Shown here: piece by piece, positions 24,126 through 30,163 of the stretch
Layout: every line of letters starts with the position of its first letter
Position numbering within the stretch: the stretch's first letter is position 1
Source of the DNA: a virus
Direction: 5' to 3' (one strand)
IMG/VR virus record: IMGVR_UViG_3300023296_000836
Location: 1 to 33,354 of that record
DNA: 33,354 bases
The notes under the pieces: generated by a model
Databases searched by the model: none
The model's input: only the letters and a program-made list of their open reading frames with translations
Told to the model about the DNA's origin: nothing
Made by a program: the position numbers and the translations under genes

Positions 24126-24470
24126 TTAAACCTTTTCCCCTGAGCCGGTATCCTGTTTCCGGTTCAACTCACGCCGGATATTGTCCTGAAGGTTACCGAA
24201 CTGATTATCGAAGTGGCGAATGATACGCTCCTCGATCTTTTGCAGTTGCTCGACGGTGGCGAATGTCTTGGCCGCATCGACCTGATAGACATCAAACTCC
24301 TTGTCGAGCGTGTCGTGCTTGTCCCAAAGGCGACCGATATTGTCGGTGGTCGCCTTTTCCTTGAGTGACCTGTTGACGTAGGCGAGAACGCCGGCAATTA
24401 CGCTCAGGCCCACGACAACCAAGCTGGCCGAAAATCTCAAGAAGTCGCCGATTGTCAGGACAGAATCCAT
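24126..24470 (-). CDS. Single-pass membrane protein with coiled coil
   Basis: 114 residues, GGAGGCTATCG before the ATG. Residues ~10-32 form one transmembrane helix (LRFSASLVVVGLSVIAGVLA), followed by a basic stretch and a long charged coiled coil (residues ~45-105, e.g. VEQLQKIEERIIRHFDNQFG). The layout resembles small phage lysis-accessory proteins (spanin-like or holin-like) but also DUF-type prophage membrane proteins. No Cys lipobox is present. The position before the portal gene is unusual for a lysis gene, and no endolysin is visible in the window. Confidence 0.55.
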   Translation of the reverse strand: MDSVLTIGDFLRFSASLVVVGLSVIAGVLAYVNRSLKEKATTDNIGRLWDKHDTLDKEFDVYQVDAAKTFATVEQLQKIEERIIRHFDNQFGNLQDNIRRELNRKQDTGSGEKV

Positions 24471-24496
24471 CGATAGCCTCCTAGCCGTTAAATTGA

Positions 24497-25087
24497 TCAG
24501 CCGTAGTTACCGGTGACCAGCACGTCGGAGGCGCTAATCAGGCCGGTAACCGGGTTGGCGACGCAGACATAGAAGCCGGTCTTCGCGGTGTCCGTGATTT
24601 CGAGAACGAACGTGCCGGCCGCCTTGGTCTGGCCGATCAGGTGCTTCTTGGCCGTCAACGCGCTCAGGACGGTGCCTTCGCCCGACTTGGCGGTGACCGT
24701 GCCGGACGCGGTGGTCCCGGTGATCCCGGCGCCGGTGCCGGCGTCCGACAGCCAGATTTCCAGATTGCTGATGCCGGTCAATGCCGTGCCGCCAGCGTCT
24801 TTCGGCGTGATCGTGACGTTGGCGACGTTGGTGGCGCCGGCGGCGGCCGCGAACGTGAACGAGAACGGTTGGCCTGCATCGGCGATGCGCATCCAATCGG
24901 TGCTGGTGATGCCCTTGGCGATGTACCAGTGATCGTTCGAGGTGTCGTGGCAGACCTGGCCGGAGAACGCCGGGGTCTGGTTGCTGTTCGGGTCGCCGGC
25001 GTACTCGATGTGGCCGAGGGCTTCGCAGACGGCGGACTTGCCGACCATCGGCGCGAAAAGCTGCTTCAATCGCGATGCGGTTTGCAT
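24497..25087 (-). CDS. Beta-rich structural protein
   Basis: 196 residues, AAAGGATTCCCGTT before the ATG. Residues 1-70 have a mixed head (HIEYAGDPNSNQTPAFSG, then DHWYIAKGITSTDWMRIA). Residues ~75-196 form an Ig-like beta domain with regular strands (VTITPKDAGGTALTGISN, GTVTAKSGEGTVLSAL, GTFVLEITDTAKTGFYVCV). Such proteins are common as head fibres or decoration. It is upstream of the portal gene and just downstream of the tRNA. Role as virion surface protein is inferred. Confidence 0.65.
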   Translation of the reverse strand: MQTASRLKQLFAPMVGKSAVCEALGHIEYAGDPNSNQTPAFSGQVCHDTSNDHWYIAKGITSTDWMRIADAGQPFSFTFAAAAGATNVANVTITPKDAGGTALTGISNLEIWLSDAGTGAGITGTTASGTVTAKSGEGTVLSALTAKKHLIGQTKAAGTFVLEITDTAKTGFYVCVANPVTGLISASDVLVTGNYG

Positions 25088-25128
25088 AACGGGAATCCTT
25101 TCTGGTTTGTTGTGGTTGGTTGGTTAGG

Positions 25129-25142
25129 GGCTTTCGCCCTCG
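25129..25142 (-). other. GNRA-loop hairpin between tRNA and structural gene
   Basis: AGGGC-GAAA-GCCCCT on the minus strand makes a short stable hairpin but has no U-tract, so it is not a typical terminator. It could mark processing of the tRNA-containing transcript or protect the 25087 mRNA. Confidence 0.4.
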
Positions 25143-25166
25143 TTGGCGGCGGATCGCCGCGGAACT

Positions 25167-25241
25167 TGGAGCGGACAGAGGGAATCGAACCCTCGCAGCA
25201 CGGCTTGGAAGGCCGGCGACACAACCCGTGTGCGTGCCCGC
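25167..25241 (-). tRNA. tRNA-Gly (anticodon UCC), CCA encoded
   Basis: The minus strand gives a 75-nt cloverleaf. The acceptor GCGGGCA pairs with TGTCCGC, the discriminator is U as in bacterial tRNA-Gly, and CCA is encoded. The anticodon loop is CTTCCAA (anticodon UCC), and the T-arm GAGGG-TTCGATT-CCCTC is perfect. The acceptor, anticodon loop and T-arm closely match ordinary bacterial tRNA-Gly(UCC). Two features are unusual: position 8 is C instead of U, and the D-arm forms only about three pairs (ACA/TGT). It would read GGA/GGG codons. It lies in the late transcript between a small membrane protein gene and a structural gene, so it must be processed out. Confidence 0.85.
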
Positions 25242-25249
25242 TTAGAAAA

Positions 25250-25375
25250 TCAGCCCCAAAGGCCGAAGCCGATGGCGATTCCGGCACAAACGCCGACCGT
25301 GATATCGATCAGCATCCACGCCCAGGCTTTCGGCGTCTTGGGACGCAAGAACTCGATGATCGTGTGCAGGTTCAT
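25250..25375 (-). CDS. 41-residue membrane peptide
   Basis: Starts MNLHTIIEFLRPKTPKAWAW and then has one hydrophobic helix (MLIDITVGVCAGIAIGFGLW). It is too short to be listed by usual length cut-offs, but it begins 7 nt after the stop of the upstream gene and ends 9 nt before the tRNA, filling the gap. Ribosome site weak. It may be a small holin-like or accessory membrane peptide; function unknown. Confidence 0.5.
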   Translation of the reverse strand: MNLHTIIEFLRPKTPKAWAWMLIDITVGVCAGIAIGFGLWG

Positions 25376-25381
25376 GTCACA

Positions 25382-25810
25382 TCACCAAAGCGGCGGCTCG
25401 AAGAGGCAGCGCGGATCGCCGTTCTCGATGCCGGGATTATCCCTGTCTAATTTCACGCACATCCACCAAGACGCCCGCTCGGATGGCCACACTCGCCTTT
25501 CCGAAAACTTATCTTTGCCGTCGCGCTGAAAGGGCCACCACTTTCCGTTCCAAAAGACGGTGTATCCTCCGGCGATCGGCTTTACAATACTCGCGGGAAT
25601 AACCGTGCAGTCCTGCGGGCCGCAGCAATAGTAGGTGGCCGGGTTGTCAATGATCCACTGCGCATCGCCGTGAGCCGATGCCGGGCGGGCAATCATCACT
25701 AGAAACGCGATGACCAGTGCGACGGCGACAATAAGCACCCGGGCGAAGCCGAACAGGTCGCGTAGCAAGGCGTCCATCATCTGCTCGTCCGTGTCGTCGT
25801 ATCGCTTCAT
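25382..25810 (-). CDS. Membrane-anchored periplasmic Cys-rich protein
   Basis: 142 residues, AGGAGGGCAAG before the ATG. Residues 20-44 are a signal anchor or uncleaved signal (ARVLIVAVALVIAFLVMIAR), ending in ASAHGDA, which is also a good cleavage site. The mature part has a striking YYCCGPQDC motif (three Cys), then VFWNGKWWPF and further Cys near the end (MCVK, RCLF), so disulfides in the periplasm are likely. I recall similar CCGPQDC proteins from alphaproteobacterial phages and genomes, of unknown function; this is not checked. It lies right after terminase, where envelope-acting or lysis-accessory genes are often found. Confidence 0.65.
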   Translation of the reverse strand: MKRYDDTDEQMMDALLRDLFGFARVLIVAVALVIAFLVMIARPASAHGDAQWIIDNPATYYCCGPQDCTVIPASIVKPIAGGYTVFWNGKWWPFQRDGKDKFSERRVWPSERASWWMCVKLDRDNPGIENGDPRCLFEPPLW

Positions 25811-25819
25811 CTTGCCCTC

Positions 25820-28495
25820 CTACCTTCCCATCCAAGATTTGCCCGACTTCTGATCTTGCAGCTTGCGCATCCAGTCCGGCACCGTGTCGGCCGAGGCCGC
25901 TTTCGGCCATTCGATCGGGAAGTCCGGGTCCAGAATCCGCGCCTTGGCGTCCAGGATGTCGTCGTGCTTGACCACCGGGAACGCCAGGTACTCTTCCTGC
26001 ACAAACGATCGCGTCAGATTGACCGCCTTGCCTTCCCAATCGGTCCGGACGATCGATTCAATCTCGAACCAGCGACCGTTCTCGTAGATCGGTATCAGCT
26101 TCTTGATGCGGTCCTGCTTCGAGAGCGGCCCGCTCAACGGTACGATCGTGAACCGATAGTTTTTGTCTTCCTGGACGTACTCGATGTGCTCGATGTCGGC
26201 TTGCAGTCCGTATTCTTCGTAGCCGACCTTGATCGGCTTCCACTGCCTATGCAGCGCAAACAGCGTATCCGTGCGCTCTGTCAGGTTGAGGCGGTCCCGC
26301 ACCCTGTCCAAGGTGTAGTAATTTTGATCGGCACCAAGGCCGATGACCTCCATGACCGTATAGTCCAGGTCCGCCTTCTTGGCGTGTTCGCTGCGCGCCG
26401 TATTGCCGCCGGCCTGCCGTGCCTTCCGACCCGACGCCGGATCGACGAGGATGTAGACGTTCAAGCCACGTGCGTGACCGCCCGGCCAGTATTTAAGCCA
26501 CTCCTCTTTGAAGCCCTGCGACTTGTCGGCGACCGGATCCAAAAGCATCTGCGCCCCGAACGTGTATGGCCCCTGCGTCTTGCGCTTTTCCTGCAGCCAC
26601 TCCGACGAGCGGAAGGCGCAATTCTCAGGCGCGAAATTCTCGCTGCCGTCCAGCGTGCACGGATGCAGCCGAACCGTGACGACGTCGCGCTCGTCCATCA
26701 CCGAGTAGGTGTCGAACAAGTGATAGCGCGTGCCGATATAGCGGACCCACCCGCCTTCCGTGCCCAGGTTGTCCGAGAGCTCCCACATGCGCGTGGTCTT
26801 GTTGATCTGCTCGGCCGTGCCGACTGAGTCTTCGGTCACCACGTCGTCGTAGACGCGGATGTAAAAGTGTGCGCCCGTCGGCATGCCGTCGACGAGACCG
26901 TGACCCTCGACGGTGGCTTCCTTCGGGTTGGTCTTGCGCCGGACCGTGATGCCGTTCTGCACCGACCACGACGGCGCTTCCTTAACGCTTTGCCACAACA
27001 CGTCCGGAAACAAGGCCTTCAAGTCGCCGTTGTTCTCGAACTCCTGCTTGATCTGCGACAGGAAGTCCGTCGCGATCGATTTGTTGTGCGAAAAGATGCC
27101 GACCGTCACTTCGCGGCCGTTGTATCTTGGTTCCGGATGGCCGCCGTGCGAGGCGAGAACGTCCTGAATTGTCAGCCCGAACGTGATAATGGTCGAGTTA
27201 TGCGTCGGCACCATTGCCCTACCGACCAAGTAAAGCCCGTCCGGTCGATCCACCTGAATGCAGGACCCAGGCTTCGGGGCAACCCGCTCGATGGATACGA
27301 TGTACCTGCGCGGCGCTGGCCGCTCGCCCTCTATGCACCGCGCCAGTTTCCGCTTGAGCCGAAACGGCGGCAGTGACGTATATGCCTGAAACGAGACCTG
27401 CCAATACGGATAGGGTTCGCCTCGGACGGTTCCAATGTGCTGACGGCGGCGCGGCTTGAGCCCCAGCGAGTGACAAAGCTCAACGAAGCCGTCAACCAGC
27501 CGCTCGTTGATGTTTACGAACGTCGCTGTTCCGCGCGTGTTGCAATGGCCGTCCGTATCCATGAGCCCTTGCAGCAACGCGATACGCTGCGCCAGCGACG
27601 CCCTCAGATACTCCGGCGGAATCGCCTTCTGGTCGCGAATACCGAGTGCCTTGAGAGCCGCTGAAAGCCCTTCGACGCAACGATACTGCGCCTTTCGGGC
27701 CGGCGTTTTGTCGTGGCCCAATGCGTAACCTGCGGCCCTGATTTCTTCGAACACCTCCGGATCGCCGCTGGTGATACTGCCACCGCCGCGGCTGCCGTCT
27801 CCGAGCCAAACGCCAAGCGTATATGGGTTGATCGAAAGATCAGCCTCCGGAAGCTGCAACGGCCCGGCCACCGGCACGGCAAGTCTGTTGTCCGGCCTAT
27901 GGTCATGCGCCGCAATCTCGCGCGTCGAAAGCGTCACGGTCTCGCGGTATAGGCGCTGCCCACCGGCGCCACGCCTTCGCGTGCGGCGCTCGACGGCCCA
28001 AAGATGGTCATCTCCGGTGACGATCTTGAAACCGTCGTCAAACGTCAGCCGGTACTGCGGCGGCGCCTCGAATACCTCCGTCCGCGCCACGACGCGGCAA
28101 GGACGGCCGTCGCCTCCAAAGATCGTGTCGCCGGGCTCAAGATCGCCGTGGCGCGCCCAGCCGGTTGGTGTCGGCACGGGTTCGTCGATGCGGCAGAGCT
28201 TATAGTGCTCTCTCGCCCACAGGTCCAAGCGGCCGTTCGGTTCCGCCTGCACCTCTCGACAACGAGCGAAAAGCCAATCGTGGTTCAGGTCCGGCCGGTG
28301 CAGCAAAACGACCAGCAAGAAAAACAGGTCGTTCCGCGCCAGCCACCGCTTCGCCTCCTCGATGAAGGTGAAACTGTTTGTCTTTCGACCGGCCTCTAGG
28401 GCCTCTGCATCCTTGTCGGCCGCTTCCTGCAGGACGGATTTGTAGAACTCAATGGACGCTATCCTGGTCTTTGGTAGGATGTCCGGTAGCGCCAT
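25820..28495 (-). CDS. terL: Terminase large subunit with embedded intein
   Basis: 891 residues from ATG 28495 (a TTG at 28504, nearer to GAGGAG, is also possible). Removal of a 334-residue intein leaves a 557-residue protein, normal for terminase ATPase-nucleases. The N-extein (1-99) ends WAREHYK and the C-extein begins STIITFG, so splicing restores a HYKST P-loop. Walker B is FYIRVYDD (residues 544-551), followed by TEDS. The nuclease domain shows YILVDPASG (acidic residue ~685), a conserved LDYTVMEVIG strand, and HDD (844-846) near the end. The enzyme pumps DNA into the procapsid through the portal and cuts concatemers. The gene overlaps the small terminase gene by 47 nt. The intein blocks ATPase function until splicing. 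Confidence 0.95.
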   Translation of the reverse strand: MALPDILPKTRIASIEFYKSVLQEAADKDAEALEAGRKTNSFTFIEEAKRWLARNDLFFLLVVLLHRPDLNHDWLFARCREVQAEPNGRLDLWAREHYKLCRIDEPVPTPTGWARHGDLEPGDTIFGGDGRPCRVVARTEVFEAPPQYRLTFDDGFKIVTGDDHLWAVERRTRRRGAGGQRLYRETVTLSTREIAAHDHRPDNRLAVPVAGPLQLPEADLSINPYTLGVWLGDGSRGGGSITSGDPEVFEEIRAAGYALGHDKTPARKAQYRCVEGLSAALKALGIRDQKAIPPEYLRASLAQRIALLQGLMDTDGHCNTRGTATFVNINERLVDGFVELCHSLGLKPRRRQHIGTVRGEPYPYWQVSFQAYTSLPPFRLKRKLARCIEGERPAPRRYIVSIERVAPKPGSCIQVDRPDGLYLVGRAMVPTHNSTIITFGLTIQDVLASHGGHPEPRYNGREVTVGIFSHNKSIATDFLSQIKQEFENNGDLKALFPDVLWQSVKEAPSWSVQNGITVRRKTNPKEATVEGHGLVDGMPTGAHFYIRVYDDVVTEDSVGTAEQINKTTRMWELSDNLGTEGGWVRYIGTRYHLFDTYSVMDERDVVTVRLHPCTLDGSENFAPENCAFRSSEWLQEKRKTQGPYTFGAQMLLDPVADKSQGFKEEWLKYWPGGHARGLNVYILVDPASGRKARQAGGNTARSEHAKKADLDYTVMEVIGLGADQNYYTLDRVRDRLNLTERTDTLFALHRQWKPIKVGYEEYGLQADIEHIEYVQEDKNYRFTIVPLSGPLSKQDRIKKLIPIYENGRWFEIESIVRTDWEGKAVNLTRSFVQEEYLAFPVVKHDDILDAKARILDPDFPIEWPKAASADTVPDWMRKLQDQKSGKSWMGR
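27197..28198 (-). mobile_element. Class 3 intein with LAGLIDADG homing endonuclease in terL
   Basis: 334 residues, from Leu (after Lys99 of TerL) to Asn; the next residue is Ser. Block A: LCRIDEPVPTPTGW. Block B: TGDDHLWAV, with His65 and Trp67 (intein numbering). Endonuclease block C: YTLGVWLGDGS (126-136); block E: LLQGLMDTDGH (208-218), both with the catalytic-type Asp. Block F: GSCIQVDRPDGLYLVG with Cys313. Block G: PTHN with Thr332, His333, Asn334. Trp, Cys and Thr in these places are the W-C-T set of class 3 inteins, in which the block F Cys makes the first attack and no N-terminal nucleophile is needed. An alternative class 1 start at the Cys one residue later would leave an extra Leu in the P-loop, so is less likely. 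Confidence 0.9.
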
Positions 28496-28982
28496 GACGA
28501 CCAAATATCTCCTCTAGCTCGGCCAGAACGTCACCGCGAGACACCACCTCTTTTGTCTCGACTGGCCCGCCGTCCTTGCCGGTCAATTCAATTTGCCGCT
28601 TGCTTTCGTAGTGCCCGCCGACCTCTTTCGCGATCTGCTCATAAAGCTGCGCCGCCGCCAGGTGGTTATTGCGCCCGGCCATGACCTTGGCCGCCGCCGC
28701 TAGGTTGCGCACCCTTACCGCCTTCGATGCCTCGGGGATTGAGTCCAGGTCATTGAGGTACGATTCCCGCGCCCGGAAGAACTCGGTTTTCAGTTTCTTA
28801 CCCAGCCGCTCGCCGGACATCTTCGTTGGGTCGTAGCTTTCGACGCGCTGCGGCGTGATTTCTTTGCCGAATTGCAGTTGGAAGGCCTTGGCCACCGACG
28901 TCGGCGGCTCATACGCCGCAAGCGCACGCACCAAAAAGAGTTTTTCATGGTCCGTGAGGACCGTGGTCGCTTTTCGTCCCAT
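28449..28982 (-). CDS. terS: Terminase small subunit, DUF2280-like
   Basis: 177 residues. The N-terminal half matches the DUF2280 pattern: LTDHEKLFLVRALAAYEPPT, a helix-turn-helix region (SVAKAFQLQFGKEITPQRVE), then SYDPTKMSGERLGKKL, FFRARESYL, and IPEASKAVRVRNL. The second half has AAAKVMAGRNNHLAAAQLYE and EQIAKEVGG, followed by a flexible acidic tail. Proteins of this type sit directly before terminase large subunits and are thought to recognise the packaging site on DNA. The gene overlaps terL by 47 nt, which implies coupled synthesis of the two subunits. Confidence 0.8.
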   Translation of the reverse strand: MGRKATTVLTDHEKLFLVRALAAYEPPTSVAKAFQLQFGKEITPQRVESYDPTKMSGERLGKKLKTEFFRARESYLNDLDSIPEASKAVRVRNLAAAAKVMAGRNNHLAAAQLYEQIAKEVGGHYESKRQIELTGKDGGPVETKEVVSRGDVLAELEEIFGRHGATGHPTKDQDSVH

Positions 28983-28999
28983 CCAATCTTACTCCAACG

Positions 29000-29656
29000 T
29001 CACGCCGCCCTTAACTGACACGTCCCACATGCCATTGCGATACCACCTGACGACAGGACCGGCTTGGCATTGGCCGCGTTGACCATGTCGCGCACCGGCG
29101 ACCCTGCCGGCGCCCCGTAACGCGCGATAACGCCGACAAACTCCTCAACGTCGTGCCCCCGCATGGCGAACACCGGCAACCCGCTCTGCTTGCTGAACTT
29201 GGGCGCCCCGAACTCGTCCTTGGCTTGGCCGCAGTGATAAAGCTCATGCTCGAGCAAGGCGCAGCGTGCAGCCATCGGATCCGGTAGGGCGTCGCACCCG
29301 TCGGCCCAATATTCTGCGTCGATCGTGATGATGAAGTCCGGCTCAAGCCCGAACCACGCATTGATCTGACATTGCCACCGGGCCCGCCCCCAAGCGCCGC
29401 CGGTCGTTGGCGGCCGTGGTATTTCTGCCTGCCCGACGATCCGCCTACCCTGCTTCTCGTTTGCGACGTTGGTCCAAAGCGCACCGATGCGTGCCGAACT
29501 GAGATGCAGATGATCGGGATTGTGCAGCGCGCCCATCTCGTCGACGAACGTCTGCATGCCCCATCCGCTCAACTCGAACGCCGGCACGAACGCTTTGTTC
29601 AAATGGTCGCTGACCAAGTCCGCCGGCGGCATGGGGATATCGGTCGGTTGCGACAC
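29000..29656 (-). CDS. Putative phage metallopeptidase (PhageMetallopep-like)
   Basis: 218 residues from GTG 29656 (preceded by GAGG); an ATG at 29632 is an alternative. The HExxH motif is HELYH (residues 137-141), in the sequence CALLEHELYHCGQAKDEFG, followed by LPVFAMRGHDVEEFVGVIAR with a third likely ligand (His168/Glu). This layout matches the putative phage metallopeptidase family often found next to terminase genes. The upstream part has WGRARWQCQINAWFGLEPDF, and the C-terminus ends CGTCQLRAA, with a Cys pair. The substrate is unknown. It is the first gene of the late operon, below a promoter and a terminator-like hairpin. Confidence 0.8.
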   Translation of the reverse strand: MSQPTDIPMPPADLVSDHLNKAFVPAFELSGWGMQTFVDEMGALHNPDHLHLSSARIGALWTNVANEKQGRRIVGQAEIPRPPTTGGAWGRARWQCQINAWFGLEPDFIITIDAEYWADGCDALPDPMAARCALLEHELYHCGQAKDEFGAPKFSKQSGLPVFAMRGHDVEEFVGVIARYGAPAGSPVRDMVNAANAKPVLSSGGIAMACGTCQLRAA

Positions 29657-29683
29657 AACACCTCGCGTAAAGAAGATAAACAC

Positions 29684-29718
29684 AAAAAAAACGAAAGTGG
29701 CCCGCGCGATGGCAGGCC
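29684..29718 (-). terminator. Terminator-like hairpin before the metallopeptidase gene
   Basis: A 7-bp stem GGCCUGC-CAUCGC-GCGGGCC, then ACUUUCG and a U8 tract on the minus strand. The gap between stem and U-tract makes it weaker than the others. It lies about 30 nt before the GTG start. Confidence 0.55.
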
Positions 29719-29751
29719 GTGTCCGAAGTCAACTTTCTGATGATGCCCGAA

Positions 29752-29781
29752 TAGATATCAAACTTTGACACCACCTGTCAA
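29752..29781 (-). promoter_or_regulatory. Late-operon promoter with overlapping operator
   Basis: Minus strand: perfect -35 TTGACA (29781-29776), an 18-nt spacer and TATCTA as -10 (29757-29752). The -35 box is half of a perfect palindrome TTGACA-N5-TGTCAA at 29765-29781, an operator like those of the early region. Confidence 0.55.
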
Positions 29782-29827
29782 CATAAAATCTCTAAGTGAC
29801 GCAGTATGTGGGGGATTGCGCCAGATG

Positions 29828-29839
29828 TAGATAGTTTAC
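29828..29839 (-). promoter_or_regulatory. GTAAAC-TATCTA element (third promoter-like site)
   Basis: The minus strand has GTAAAC followed directly by TATCTA, the same junction as at promoters A and B (GTAAAC-TATATT, GTAAAC-TATCAT). Here no good -35 box is present 17 nt upstream (GAATAT), so it may need an activator. Confidence 0.35.
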
Positions 29840-29950
29840 ACAAAACGCCCATATTCGGCTGTCATACATGGTCGATTCGGGTTCCGCTTTACGTTCTATG
29901 TATTTAGTGTAAAGATAATTTATATTCGACGCTTTAGAAAAGGCCCCGGC

Positions 29951-30016
29951 ATGCGGAAAATACGATTTCGCTTACTGATTGTCGCCGTGCTGCCGTTGAT
30001 GCTGCTGGGAACCTAA
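29951..30016 (+). CDS. Possible 21-residue hydrophobic peptide
   Basis: ATG with AAAAGG 7 nt before it encodes MRKIRFRLLIVAVLPLMLLG plus Thr and a stop. It looks like a signal peptide or single membrane helix with a basic N-terminus. It may be a tiny membrane peptide or the stump of a longer secreted protein. An AT-rich stretch upstream could hold a weak promoter. Confidence is low. Confidence 0.25.
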   Translation: MRKIRFRLLIVAVLPLMLLGT

Positions 30017-30046
30017 GTGCAACCCCATTCATCCCCTGCACTGCCA

Positions 30047-30161
30047 TCCCCCCTATCCCCCTCCCCTAAAGGGGAGGAGGGGATTTAGGGGGGTAAGAAT
30101 GGCTGTTTTCTGCCGATCCCCCTAATTCCCCCTTAGGGGGGTAAAAAGGGGATTTAGGGGG
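30047..30161. repeat. Palindromic CCCCCTAAATCCCC-type element
   Basis: About 115 bp with near-inverted ends (CCCCCTATCCCC on the left, GGGGATTTAGGGGG on the right) and two internal palindromes (CCCCTAAAGGGG; CCCCCTTAGGGGG). It abuts the primase stop codon. It resembles the short intergenic palindromic repeats or MITE-like elements known from many bacterial chromosomes. Its several G-tracts could also form a quadruplex. Confidence 0.6.
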
Positions 30162-30163
30162 CA

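Larger units (their letters stand above)
29657..30163. other. Non-coding junction between late and early modules
   Basis: About 500 nt without a convincing long gene. In order on the plus strand it contains a terminator-like hairpin, the operator/promoter at 29752-29781, a GTAAAC-TATCTA element at 29828-29839 (minus), an AT-rich stretch at 29885-29940, a tiny ORF at 29951-30016 and a palindromic C/G-rich element at 30047-30161. Base composition shifts from GC-rich to moderate across it. Confidence 0.7.

Noticed and set aside
24126-24470. Calling this gene a holin or spanin
   Set aside because: One membrane helix plus coiled coil is not enough, and no endolysin is beside it.
27197-28195. Class 1 reading of the intein starting at Cys
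   Set aside because: It would leave Leu inside the P-loop (K-L-S-T), while a Leu start restores K-S-T and the W-C-T residues of class 3 are present.
29885-29935. Strong plus-strand promoter before the tiny ORF
   Set aside because: AT-rich, with TATATT, but no acceptable -35 box at the right distance.
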